Assembly: GCA_003521815.1 (NCBI GenBank)
Contig: DPHE01000078.1
Coordinates: 59,919 to 71,940 of the forward strand
Reading direction: 5' to 3'
Length of the DNA stretch: 12,022 nt
Source of the DNA: Colwellia sp.
GTDB taxonomy: Bacteria > Pseudomonadota > Gammaproteobacteria > Enterobacterales > Alteromonadaceae
Made by a program: the position numbers and the translations under genes. Under the pieces are notes generated by a model. That model saw only the letters and a program-made list of their open reading frames with translations, was not told the origin of the DNA and made no database searches. The first letter of the stretch is position 1. Every line of letters starts with the position of its first letter. Below, piece after piece: positions 1 through 9,000 of this stretch.

Positions 1-3000
1 TGAGCTTAACCCAGAAGATTTAGCAGAGCTACGTACCTTAGGTGAAATTGTTAGCTACATGCAATCTAAAGTGTCAGCCGCACCGGCACCCGCTGCAGAG
101 AGTGCACCAGTTGCTGCTGTAAGTAGTACCCCTGCGATTGATACTGACTACATTCAAAAAGTGATGATGGAAGTGGTTGCTGAGAAAACCGGCTACCCAG
201 TGGACATGTTAGAGCTTGAAATGGACATGGAAGCCGACTTAGGCATCGATTCTATTAAACGTGTTGAAATTTTAGGGGCAGTACAAGAGACAATTCCTGA
301 TCTTCCAGAGCTTAATCCAGAAGATTTAGCAGAGCTTCGCACCTTAGGTGAAATTGTTAGTTATATGCAATCTAAAGTAGCACCTACTGCTGCGACAGAT
401 AGCGCGCCAGTTGTTGTTACTGAAATAGTAGCCCCCGCCATTGATACTGACTACATTCAAAAAGTGATGATGGAAGTGGTTGCTGAGAAAACGGGCTACC
501 CAGTAGAAATGTTAGAGCTAGCTATGGATATGGAAGCTGACTTAGGAATCGATTCAATCAAACGTGTTGAGATCCTAGGAGCAGTACAAGAGACTATTCC
601 TGATTTGCCTGAACTTAACCCAGAAGATTTAGCTGAGCTACGTACTTTAGGTGAAATAGTTAGCTATATGCAAAGTAAGGTTTCACCGACTGAGCCAACA
701 CCACCAGGCGCAAAAGCAAATATTCCAGTAGCAGAAAAAGCAACTGAAGCATCGGCTGATTTTCAAGGGGCACCTAGTGCCACTGTTGAATTAACCGCTT
801 TATCTTCGATTAATAAAATTGTTCAAGACGTTACTCAACAAGGGGGCGCTAATGCGCTAATCGTTGACGATGGCACAGGCGCAGCCGTTGCGTTAAGTGG
901 CAAGCTAGTAAAAGCCGGTTGGAATGTTATTGCATTAAAACCTAACTGGCTTAACAATGAAGGAAAAGTTAACTCTAAAAAAACCTTTGCTAAATCAGTT
1001 AACGTTATTGAAATTGGTAACCGTGACAAAACCCTTGATGAAACGCAAGTGAGCGACATCATCGAGAAAAATGAGCAGCTTGATGCGGTTATTTATTTGC
1101 AATCAAACAACACTGTTGATGCTATTGAATACCCAGAAGCAGCAAAACAAGGCTTAATGTTAGCGTTTGTTTTAGCGAAGTTATCTAAAGTAAAAAATGC
1201 AACCAAAGCACGCGCTTCATTTATGGTGGTTACACGCCAAGGTGGTACGTTAGGTTTGGCTAATAATGATGACAGTGCGTCACAAGTTAAGGCTGACGTT
1301 AATGCTGATTTAGTTCAAGCAGGTTTAGCGGGCTTAGTTAAAACCATTAATCACGAATGGAATGCAGGCGAGAGTAGCGTATTTTGTCGTGTAGTTGATT
1401 TATCAGCTAAAGTCGCGGCAGATAAAGCAGCAACGATGATCAGTGATGAGTTACTTGATATTGATACTAGTATTGTTGAAGTGGCTTATGACACCGATAA
1501 CCTGAGCAATAACATTGGCACACGTTTAACGCTAACAGGTGTTGCCACTGACAGTTATCAGTTAACGGCAGGCGAAAGCATTAATAGCGATTCAGTATTT
1601 TTAGTGAGTGGCGGCGCAAAAGGCGTAACTGCACATTGTGTGATAGAAATAGCTAAACAATACCAGTCTAAATTTATTTTATTAGGTCGTTCATCATTTG
1701 ATGATAATGAACCAAGCTGGGCAAAAGGAATTACTGATGAAGTGGCACTGAAAAAAGCCGCAATGCAAGCCTTGATTGCTTCAGGTGATAAACCAACGCC
1801 CGTTAAAGTGACACAGTTTGTTCGTCCAGTATTAGCAAACCGTGAAATAGCACAAACCTTAAATGCGATTAAAGCCGCTGGTGGCCAAGCACATTATGTT
1901 GCAGCCGATGTGACTAACAGTAGTAGTGTTTCTGCTGCCGTAGAACCCATCACTAAACAACTTGGTGAAGTAACCGGTATTATTCATGGCGCAGGTGTTT
2001 TAGCCGATAAATTTATTGAGCAAAAAACGCTTGGAGAATTCAATGCGGTTTACAGCACTAAAATTGACGGTTTACTTTCTTTGTTAGCGGCAACGACGAC
2101 TGAAAATGTTAAACACTTAGTTTTATTTTCATCAGCAGCAGGCTTTTATGGCAACCCTGGCCAGTCTGATTACTCTATCGCGAATGATATTTTAAATAAA
2201 ACGGCTTACCGTTTTAAAGCGTTAAACCCAACTGCCCAAGTATTAAGTTTTAACTGGGGACCTTGGGATGGCGGCATGGTAACACCAGAGCTTAAACGTA
2301 TGTTTAACGACCGTGGTGTTTATATTATTCCATTAGATGCCGGTGCAAAATTATTAGTGAGTGAGTTAGCGGCAAATAATAATCGCTGTGCACAAATCTT
2401 AGTAGGTAATGACCTTTCCAAAGATCAAAAAGAAGACCAAGCAGATACTGCTGTAAAAAAGCCACAAGTTAGTCGCTTGAATGTCAGTGTTAGTAAAACA
2501 CTGTTAGCGACTAACAATACCTTTTTAGCAGACCATACCATTGGCGATGACAAAGTTTTCCCAACGGTATGTGCAATAGCTTGGATGCGTGATGCCAGTG
2601 AAAAAGCTTATCCTAACTTTTACTATCAAGGTTTAGAAAACTATAAATTATTCAAAGGTGTCATCTTTGACAGTAAGAGCGATGGCAGTGAAGCGAGTGA
2701 CTATCAAGTTGAGATGAACGCCGAAGCTGTTGATGGCGGTGAACGTTTAGTAGTTGATACTAAAATTTCAAGCATGAACCCCAAAGGAAAAATCGTTTTT
2801 CATTATGGCGCACAACTGACGTTAGTTAGCCAAGCTAAAATTTGTCCTGAGGCAAACTTAGTCATACCAACTACCGCTGAAAATGCGAAGTCACTTTATA
2901 GCAATGGCACTTTGTTTCACGGGCCAAGCTTACAGGGCATAAGTGAAATTCTTGAGTGTAACGAACAAGGCTTATTATTACGTTGCCAAGTACCTGCCGT

Positions 3001-3385
3001 TGCAGCTGAAATGCAAGGGGATTTCCCGTTAAGTAACAATGGTAACCAAAGCAATATTTTTGCTAACGACTTAGCTTACCAAGCGATGTTAGTTTGGGCG
3101 AAAAAAGAATTAGGGCTAGGTAGCTTACCGTCAAGTACGCAAAGTTGGACAGTATTCCGCGAAGTGACGCTTAATGAGCCTTTTTACCTACAATTAACCG
3201 TGGTTAAAAGCTCAGGAAAAGGCAAACAACGTGGCGCGTTAACGGCAGATATAGCGTTAATCAGCGAAAGCAATGAAGTGTTGAGTGAAATAAGATCAGC
3301 TAAGGTTACCGCTAGTGCTAACTTAAATGATTTGTTTTTGCCAAAAGCCCTTACTGAAAAAGCTATTAGCGAGAAAAAAGCGTAA
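1..3385 (+). CDS. pfaA: PUFA synthase subunit PfaA, 3' part (ACP-ACP-ACP-KR-DH), 5' end outside window
   Basis: The reading frame is open from the window edge (first whole codon at base 2) to TAA at 3383-3385, giving about 1127 residues with no in-window start. PfaA carries the growing acyl chain and reduces 3-keto groups in the cytosolic PUFA synthase. Seen, numbering from Met at base 59: the tail of an ACP before and just past this Met, then ACPs at about residues 27-107 and 128-208, each with the LGIDSIKRVEIL phosphopantetheine motif (Ser65 and Ser166). Ala/Pro-rich linkers separate them. A structural Rossmann half (about 265-510) precedes the catalytic ketoreductase (about 511-800) with SGGAKGVT at 517-524, Ser691/692, Tyr705, Asn709 and the WGPW segment. 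A PKS-type dehydratase follows (about 815-1060): His826 to Pro835, HGPSLQG at 954-960 and DxxxQ at 1004-1008. KS and MAT are expected upstream by family architecture. Identity is very secure; ACP number is unknown. Confidence 0.97.
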   Translation, partial: ELNPEDLAELRTLGEIVSYMQSKVSAAPAPAAESAPVAAVSSTPAIDTDYIQKVMMEVVAEKTGYPVDMLELEMDMEADLGIDSIKRVEILGAVQETIPDLPELNPEDLAELRTLGEIVSYMQSKVAPTAATDSAPVVVTEIVAPAIDTDYIQKVMMEVVAEKTGYPVEMLELAMDMEADLGIDSIKRVEILGAVQETIPDLPELNPEDLAELRTLGEIVSYMQSKVSPTEPTPPGAKANIPVAEKATEASADFQGAPSATVELTALSSINKIVQDVTQQGGANALIVDDGTGAAVALSGKLVKAGWNVIALKPNWLNNEGKVNSKKTFAKSVNVIEIGNRDKTLDETQVSDIIEKNEQLDAVIYLQSNNTVDAIEYPEAAKQGLMLAFVLAKLSKVKNATKARASFMVVTRQGGTLGLANNDDSASQVKADVNADLVQAGLAGLVKTINHEWNAGESSVFCRVVDLSAKVAADKAATMISDELLDIDTSIVEVAYDTDNLSNNIGTRLTLTGVATDSYQLTAGESINSDSVFLVSGGAKGVTAHCVIEIAKQYQSKFILLGRSSFDDNEPSWAKGITDEVALKKAAMQALIASGDKPTPVKVTQFVRPVLANREIAQTLNAIKAAGGQAHYVAADVTNSSSVSAAVEPITKQLGEVTGIIHGAGVLADKFIEQKTLGEFNAVYSTKIDGLLSLLAATTTENVKHLVLFSSAAGFYGNPGQSDYSIANDILNKTAYRFKALNPTAQVLSFNWGPWDGGMVTPELKRMFNDRGVYIIPLDAGAKLLVSELAANNNRCAQILVGNDLSKDQKEDQADTAVKKPQVSRLNVSVSKTLLATNNTFLADHTIGDDKVFPTVCAIAWMRDASEKAYPNFYYQGLENYKLFKGVIFDSKSDGSEASDYQVEMNAEAVDGGERLVVDTKISSMNPKGKIVFHYGAQLTLVSQAKICPEANLVIPTTAENAKSLYSNGTLFHGPSLQGISEILECNEQGLLLRCQVPAVAAEMQGDFPLSNNGNQSNIFANDLAYQAMLVWAKKELGLGSLPSSTQSWTVFREVTLNEPFYLQLTVVKSSGKGKQRGALTADIALISESNEVLSEIRSAKVTASANLNDLFLPKALTEKAISEKKA
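2..682 (+). repeat. Tandem ACP-encoding DNA repeats (one partial, two complete; 303-bp period)
   Basis: Two complete ACP modules at about 137-379 and 440-682 repeat with a period of exactly 303 bases. Bases 2-73 are the end of a preceding copy. By hand alignment the two complete modules differ at about 31 of 243 bases but at only two of 81 residues (Asp/Glu and Glu/Ala before the second helix). Their first 53 bases (137-189 and 440-492) are identical. The phosphopantetheine serine codons are at 251-253 (TCT) and 554-556 (TCA). The intervening Ala/Pro/Val-rich linkers are not conserved. Tandem ACPs are the hallmark of PfaA-type synthases, and their number is linked to product yield rather than chain length. 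The array continues upstream of the window. Confidence 0.95.
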
Positions 3386-3387
3386 TG
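3383..3387 (+). promoter_or_regulatory. pfaA stop / pfaB start overlap (TAATG), likely translational coupling
   Basis: The TAA stop of pfaA and the ATG of pfaB share one base. The preceding bases (GAGAAAAAAG, 3371-3380) give at best a weak purine-rich ribosome binding site. pfaB translation is therefore probably coupled to termination on pfaA, which would help keep subunit amounts matched. The start is supported because the KS-like N-terminus of PfaB (SAIIGLDAQF) begins within ten residues of this ATG. Confidence 0.75.
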
Positions 3388-5985
3388 GCAATCAGTAATT
3401 ACACTAGTGCCATTATTGGACTTGATGCTCAGTTTGAGAATAAAAGTGGCGTTCAACAAGACATTGATCGGGTTGAACGTGCGCTTTACTTAGGTAAAGA
3501 GCAAGGCAATGAACAGTTATCAGCTTCAGAAATCACCTTAAATGATTGTTATAAAGCTGTTGCTCGTATGGCATCAGCTAACCAAGTGAACAGCTCTGAT
3601 ATTAAAGTCGTGCTTGTAACACAAAATATTGCTGACCAAGCGAGTATTGAAACGACCAATGTTGGCAATATTTTAGTCGTTACTTCATTGGCTAAAGCAC
3701 TGATTCAAATTGATTTACTGATTGCTCAAAATAATATAGTAGCGTTAGTTGGTGTAAATTTAGAAGATCATTTATCGGAGCTATTAGCAGATAAAGGGTT
3801 GTCAGATTCTGCAACCATTAGCTTTGATAATAGCTTTACTGGTTATCAACCCTGTTACGGTGTTGCTGCCTTATTGTTTTCATCGGTTAACTTTGCTCAA
3901 GCAAATAGCAGCTATGTATACTCATGGATAAAAGGCTTTGCTGTTGGCGATGATATTCATTTAACCACTCAATCTGCCATACAAAATGCGGATGTTAATC
4001 CTCTAGATATTGGCTTGGTTGAAGTATCAGCGCTAGCTGATGATAAACTTGCTGAAACAGAATCTAGCGCATTAATTTCAAGCTATGGTAATGAAGATAA
4101 ATTATCGACGGCTATCACTTCTGCCCGAAGTGTTACGGGGGAAGGGAAAGGTTTCTCTCAAGTATTAGGACTGCTGCGTACAGTCATCGCTCTGCAACAA
4201 CGTTATATTCCTGCTATCAGTGATTGGCAACAACCACAAGAAAGTGAAGTGGCACAATGGCAAGCGTCGAACTTTTATCTGCCAACAGAGTCTCGTCCTT
4301 GGTATCCACATGTTGATGGTAGTGCTCATCTTGCTGCTTATAGCTGTTTAGTCGGCAGCTCTGAAGGTGAAACGAATAATTATTGTCATGTGATTTTAGC
4401 TGAAAATAAAACCATCGATTCATCACAAAAACATCCGGCGGATGATATTCGTCGAAATGGCTTTATCGCCTGTAGTGATTTACAGCTAGTGTTAATTAGC
4501 GGTAATGATCAACAAGCCTTATTAACAAGGTTAGCTGATATTGAAACTGAACTTGAAACTAGCCAAACTAATATTAAAACTATCGCTTTAGCTTGTTTTG
4601 ATACTTATCAGTCAACAGTCGCAGAAAGTAGCTTTACCGTTTCTTTACTGTGTGAATCTAAAGAAGAGCTACTCAAAGAAATACAATTGGCCAAAGCAGG
4701 TATAGTTAACGCACTTTCAGTTGATAATGCTAACAACGAATGGCGTACGCCTAAGGGCAGCTATTTTAGTGCCACACCAGTGAATGCTGATGACAATACC
4801 AATAATGTCACCTTTTTATATCCGGGCATTGGCGCAACGTATGTTGGCTTAGGTCGTGATTTATTTCATTTATTCCCTGAAATTCATCAAGATGTTGCCT
4901 ATTTAGCGGATGATATTGGCGCAAGCTTAAAAGACCGTTTATTAAATCCCCGCACGATTATTCGCCCAGATTTTAAAGAACTTAAGCAACTTGATTTAAA
5001 CCTTCGTGGCAGTTTAGCTGATATTGCTGAAGCGGGTGTTGGCTTCGCGTGTGTCTTTACTAAGGTATTTGAAAATGTCTTTAACGTTAAAGCGGATTAC
5101 GCGACGGGTTATTCCATGGGCGAAGTTAGCATGTACGCTGCGCTTGGCGCTTGGCAACAACCGGGTTTAATGAGTGCTCGTTTAGCAAATTCAGACACTT
5201 TTAATCACCGCCTTTGCGGTGAGTTATTAACCTTGCGTGAACATTGGGGTTTAGGTGGCGTAGACAATAAAAACAAAGATGATGAATTAATTTGGGAAAC
5301 CTACACCATTAAAGCAACCCTTGATGACTTCATCAAAGCAAGCGAAGGTGAAGAACGTGTTTATTGCACCATAGTGAATACGCCGGATAGTTTATTAGTT
5401 GCCGGTTATCCAGAAGATTGTTTGCGTGTGATTAAAAAAATAGGTGTTCGCGCTATGCCATTAAATATGGCTAATGCCATACATAGCGCCCCAGCAAATA
5501 AAGAACATGACGACATGGTTAAGCTATATACCATGGATGTTACCCCACGTTTAACAACCAAGATGTATTCAAGCTCTTGCTATTTACCTATACCACAATT
5601 AAGCAAGGCTATTGCTCATAGTGTGGCAAAGTGTCTTTGCGATAGAGTTGATTTTCCGCGCTTGATTAATACCTTGCATGACAAAGGAGCACGGGTATTT
5701 ATTGAAATGGGGCCAGGACGTTCGTTGTGTAGTTGGGTAGATAAAACGTTAGATTTTTCTGAAAAGCGATCTGTTAGTAAGTTTGCTGATTCATCTGCCA
5801 GTTCATCTAAGGAAAGTGCAAAGAAAGCACGTGTTGCTGTGCCAATAAACGCCAAAGGGACGAGCGACGAATTAACGTATTTAAGAGCGATTGCTAAATT
5901 AACGAGCCATGGTGTGAAGCTTGATCTTCAAACCCTATTTACTGGATCAATTATTGTGAAGAATACCAAGTGTACAATTAATTAA
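3385..5985 (+). CDS. pfaB: PUFA synthase subunit PfaB (KS-like pseudodomain plus acyltransferase)
   Basis: 866 residues, ending TAA. PfaB is the acyltransferase subunit of the PUFA synthase and in this family affects which final fatty acid is made. The acyltransferase spans about residues 475-790: YPGIGATYVGLGRD near the start, nucleophile elbow GYSMGE with Ser577, catalytic His700 in AIHSAPA, and the FIEMGPGRS strand near 773. A Ser/Lys-rich segment and a post-AT tail (YLRAIAKLTSHG) close the protein. Residues 1 to about 330 read as a degenerate ketosynthase: AIIGLDAQF at the N-terminus and a stretch at 245-270 that aligns without gaps to the PfaC KS region around its NLGH motif, but with Glu253 where the catalytic His should be. 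The Cys motif is unrecognisable. About 345-465 resembles a KS-AT linker. The gene overlaps pfaA by one base and precedes pfaC by 49 bases, as expected for an operon. Family assignment is secure; the KS-like reading is inference from manual alignment. Confidence 0.95.
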   Translation: MAISNYTSAIIGLDAQFENKSGVQQDIDRVERALYLGKEQGNEQLSASEITLNDCYKAVARMASANQVNSSDIKVVLVTQNIADQASIETTNVGNILVVTSLAKALIQIDLLIAQNNIVALVGVNLEDHLSELLADKGLSDSATISFDNSFTGYQPCYGVAALLFSSVNFAQANSSYVYSWIKGFAVGDDIHLTTQSAIQNADVNPLDIGLVEVSALADDKLAETESSALISSYGNEDKLSTAITSARSVTGEGKGFSQVLGLLRTVIALQQRYIPAISDWQQPQESEVAQWQASNFYLPTESRPWYPHVDGSAHLAAYSCLVGSSEGETNNYCHVILAENKTIDSSQKHPADDIRRNGFIACSDLQLVLISGNDQQALLTRLADIETELETSQTNIKTIALACFDTYQSTVAESSFTVSLLCESKEELLKEIQLAKAGIVNALSVDNANNEWRTPKGSYFSATPVNADDNTNNVTFLYPGIGATYVGLGRDLFHLFPEIHQDVAYLADDIGASLKDRLLNPRTIIRPDFKELKQLDLNLRGSLADIAEAGVGFACVFTKVFENVFNVKADYATGYSMGEVSMYAALGAWQQPGLMSARLANSDTFNHRLCGELLTLREHWGLGGVDNKNKDDELIWETYTIKATLDDFIKASEGEERVYCTIVNTPDSLLVAGYPEDCLRVIKKIGVRAMPLNMANAIHSAPANKEHDDMVKLYTMDVTPRLTTKMYSSSCYLPIPQLSKAIAHSVAKCLCDRVDFPRLINTLHDKGARVFIEMGPGRSLCSWVDKTLDFSEKRSVSKFADSSASSSKESAKKARVAVPINAKGTSDELTYLRAIAKLTSHGVKLDLQTLFTGSIIVKNTKCTIN

Positions 5986-6025
5986 TCCGTTTGGTATATA
6001 GCTAAAAAAGAATTATAAAACTTTC

Positions 6026-6033
6026 GAGGAAAG
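6026..6033 (+). promoter_or_regulatory. Ribosome binding site of pfaC
   Basis: GAGGAAAG sits just before the ATG at 6035; the GAGGA core ends four bases upstream of it. This is a clearer Shine-Dalgarno than the one before pfaB. It fixes the pfaC start, which also agrees with the KS fold beginning at residue 3 (IAVVGIANLFPG). The rest of the 49-base gap (5986-6034) is AT-rich. I see no convincing terminator or paired -35/-10 boxes in it, so pfaC is probably cotranscribed with pfaA and pfaB. Confidence 0.75.
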
Positions 6034-6034
6034 T

Positions 6035-9000
6035 ATGGAAAATATTGCTGTAGTAGGTATTGCTAATTTGTTCCCAGGATCTTCTGCGCCAGAAGAGTTT
6101 TGGCAGCAGTTACTTAAAAAACAAGATTGCAGAAGCAAAGCAACCATTGAACAAATGGGCGTTGATCCTGATAAATATACCGGTAAAAAAGGTGATGCTG
6201 ATAAGTTTTATTGTGTACATGGCGGCTATATTCGAGGCTTTGATTTTGATGCTAGTGCTTTTGTTTCCGATGATGTGCAAGGAAAGGCTAACAACGAGAA
6301 TAACTTAACCACAGAATATCTAAACGAGTTAGATGATTTAAATCAGTGGGCATTATATGTAACCCAACAAGCATTAACCGATGCAGGTTATTGGGGCAGC
6401 GATAAGCTTGAAGACTGTGGTGTGATTTTAGGTAACTTATCATTCCCTACCAAATCGTCTAATCACTTATTTATGCCCTTGTATCATCAAGTCGTTGATG
6501 GAGCTTTAAAACAAGTGCTTAATGATGATTTTCAGTTAAGTCACTTTTCTGATACTAATATCGCGCAAAATGATATTCATGCCGATAACGCTTTAGTTGC
6601 CGGTTATCCTGCGGCATTACTAGCCAAAGCAGCAGGGCTTGGTGGGTCACATTTTGCCCTTGATGCCGCTTGTGCTTCAAGTTGTTATTCTGTGAAACTA
6701 GCCTGTGATTACTTACATACAGGTAAAGCTGACATGATGTTAGCGGGCGCAGTGTCAGGCTCTGATCCTATGTTTGTGAATATGGGCTTTTCAATTTTCC
6801 AAGCCTACCCAGCGAATAATATTCACGCCCCGTTTGATAAAAATTCTCAAGGCTTATTTGCCGGCGAAGGCGCAGGCATGATGGTACTTAAACGTCATAG
6901 CGATGCCGTACGTGATGGCGACAAAATTCATGCGATTATTAAAGGCGGCGCCTTATCTAATGATGGTAAAGGTGAATTTGTACTAAGCCCGAATACTAAA
7001 GGACAAGTACTGGTTTATGAACGTGCCTACGATGACGCAGATGTAGACCCACGTGATGTCGATTACATTGAATGTCATGCAACCGGTACGCCTAAAGGTG
7101 ATAACGTTGAACTCGGTTCAATGGATACCTTTTTTAGTCGTTTCCCACGTAAAAATGGCAATAAACCATTACTCGGCTCGGTAAAATCTAACTTAGGTCA
7201 CTTGCTTACTGCCGCGGGTATGCCGGGTATGACTAAAGCAATATGGGCATTGAATGAAGCTAAAATTCCCGCAACCATTAATTTAAATGAGCCGCTTAGT
7301 TCTAAAAATGGTTATTTAACTGGCGCACAAATGCCAACAGAGACCATTGACTGGCCACAAGAAAATAGCCAAAAACCGCGCACCGCAGGTGTCAGTGTTT
7401 TTGGTTTTGGTGGCTCTAATGCCCATTTAGTTTTACAACAGCCAACACAAACACTTGCGCCAGTAGCTGATCAAGCTAAAGCGCGTGAGCCATTAGCCAT
7501 TATTGGTATGGATGCGCACTTTGGTGGCGCGAAAGACTTAGCGAGCTTTAAAGCGCTAATAGAAACAGATGGCAATACCTTTCGAGAATTACCCACTAAG
7601 CGTTGGAAAGGTATTGAACAAAATAGCCAAGTGATGAGTGCTTTAGCGTTAAGTAAAGCGCCTAAAGGTGGCTATGTTGAAGAATTTGATATCGATTTCT
7701 TGCGCTTTAAAGTACCACCAAACGAGCAAGATTGTTTAATCCCTCAACAACTGATGATGATGAAAGTTGCTGATAATGCGGCTAAAGATGCTGGCCTTAA
7801 AGAAGGTAGCAACGTTGCGGTATTAGTAGCAATGGGCATTGAACTAGAGCTACACCAATACCGTGGTCGCGTTAATTTAAGTACGCAAATTGAAGAAAGC
7901 TTATTACAACAAGGTGTTACCTTAACTGAGGAACAACGTGAAACCTTAACCAATATTGCCAAAGACGGTGTCGCTTTTGCTGCCCAGCTTAATCAGTACA
8001 CCAGTTTCATCGGTAATATCATGGCGTCACGTATTTCAGCGTTATGGGATTTCTCAGGTCCCGCAATTACATTATCTGCAGAAGAAAATTCTGTTTATCG
8101 TTGTGTAGAATTGGCTGAAAACTTATTCCAAACCTCTGATATTGATGCCGTGATTATTGCCTCGGTTGATTTAGCAGGCTCAATAGAAAATATTACCCTA
8201 AGACAACACTATGGCAAGGTATCTGTTGAAGGCAAAACAGCAAGCGATGTACTTAAGCAAGAGCAATGGCTTGTCGGTGAAGGTGCCGCGGCTTTTGTTG
8301 TTAAGCCTGCATCTCAAGTCACTGAGCAGCAAATATACGCTAATATTGATAGCTTAAGCTTTGCTAACGGTTTTGATGAAGTGTCTATCACTAAGGCCGC
8401 CAATAAAGCATTAGCCCTTGCAGGTATTACTGCTGGGGATGTTAGTCAAGTGGAAGCCCATGCCAGTGGTTTTAGCCGTGAAAATTCAGCAGAAAATCAA
8501 GCGTTACCTAAGCTCTATTCAGGTAAGGCAATTAGCTCAGTTAAAAGTAATGTCGGTCATACGTTTAACGCCTCAGGTATTGCGAGTATTGTTAAAACGG
8601 CGCTTATTTTAGATAAACGCATTACTGCAAAATCAGCCATAGCGATAAATGGTTTAGGTAAAGATGAGAGCTGTGCTCATTTGATTTTATCATCAAGCAA
8701 GTATGCACATCAGGCGGCACCTGCACCAACAGGAAAGCAACGCCCTAAATTAATCAAAACCATTAATCTAGGTGGTAATTCAATATTCGATGCCATTGTA
8801 AGCCAAGGTCAAAGTACTGAAATGGTGAGCATCAAGCAATCATTTACCGGTAAAGCATTAGCAAACGTCAAACAAGGTATCAACTTGAGTAATCTAGCGC
8901 CTAAGGCAATTAGCCAGCTTACGACTCAAGCCAAAGCACGATCAACTATCGTTACTGGAGCAAAAGTGAAAAATATCTCACAAGCGACTAAAAAACATAA

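Noticed and set aside
2..682. 303-base periodic repeats considered as CRISPR or a non-coding satellite
   Set aside because: The period is a multiple of three, differences are synonymous and each unit encodes a full ACP with the phosphopantetheine serine; this is a protein-domain repeat.
835..1062. Minus-strand open frame inside pfaA
   Set aside because: Lies wholly opposite the structural half of the ketoreductase, with no ribosome binding site or recognisable motif; a shadow of the real gene.
1604..1630. Ketoreductase suspected inactive because the Rossmann motif reads SGGAKGVT instead of TGGxxGxG
   Set aside because: A Thr-to-Ser change and the GVT ending fit PfaA-type ketoreductases, and the catalytic Ser, Tyr705 and Asn709 are all present.
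5986..6034. Possible separate promoter for pfaC (TATATA-like bases near 5995)
   Set aside because: The AT-rich stretch has no believable -35 partner at proper spacing, and the short gap favours cotranscription.
8418..8612. Plus-strand out-of-frame open frame within the CLF region
   Set aside because: The in-frame CLF motifs (EAHASG, KSNVGH) run straight through it; it is a frame shadow, not an overlapping gene.
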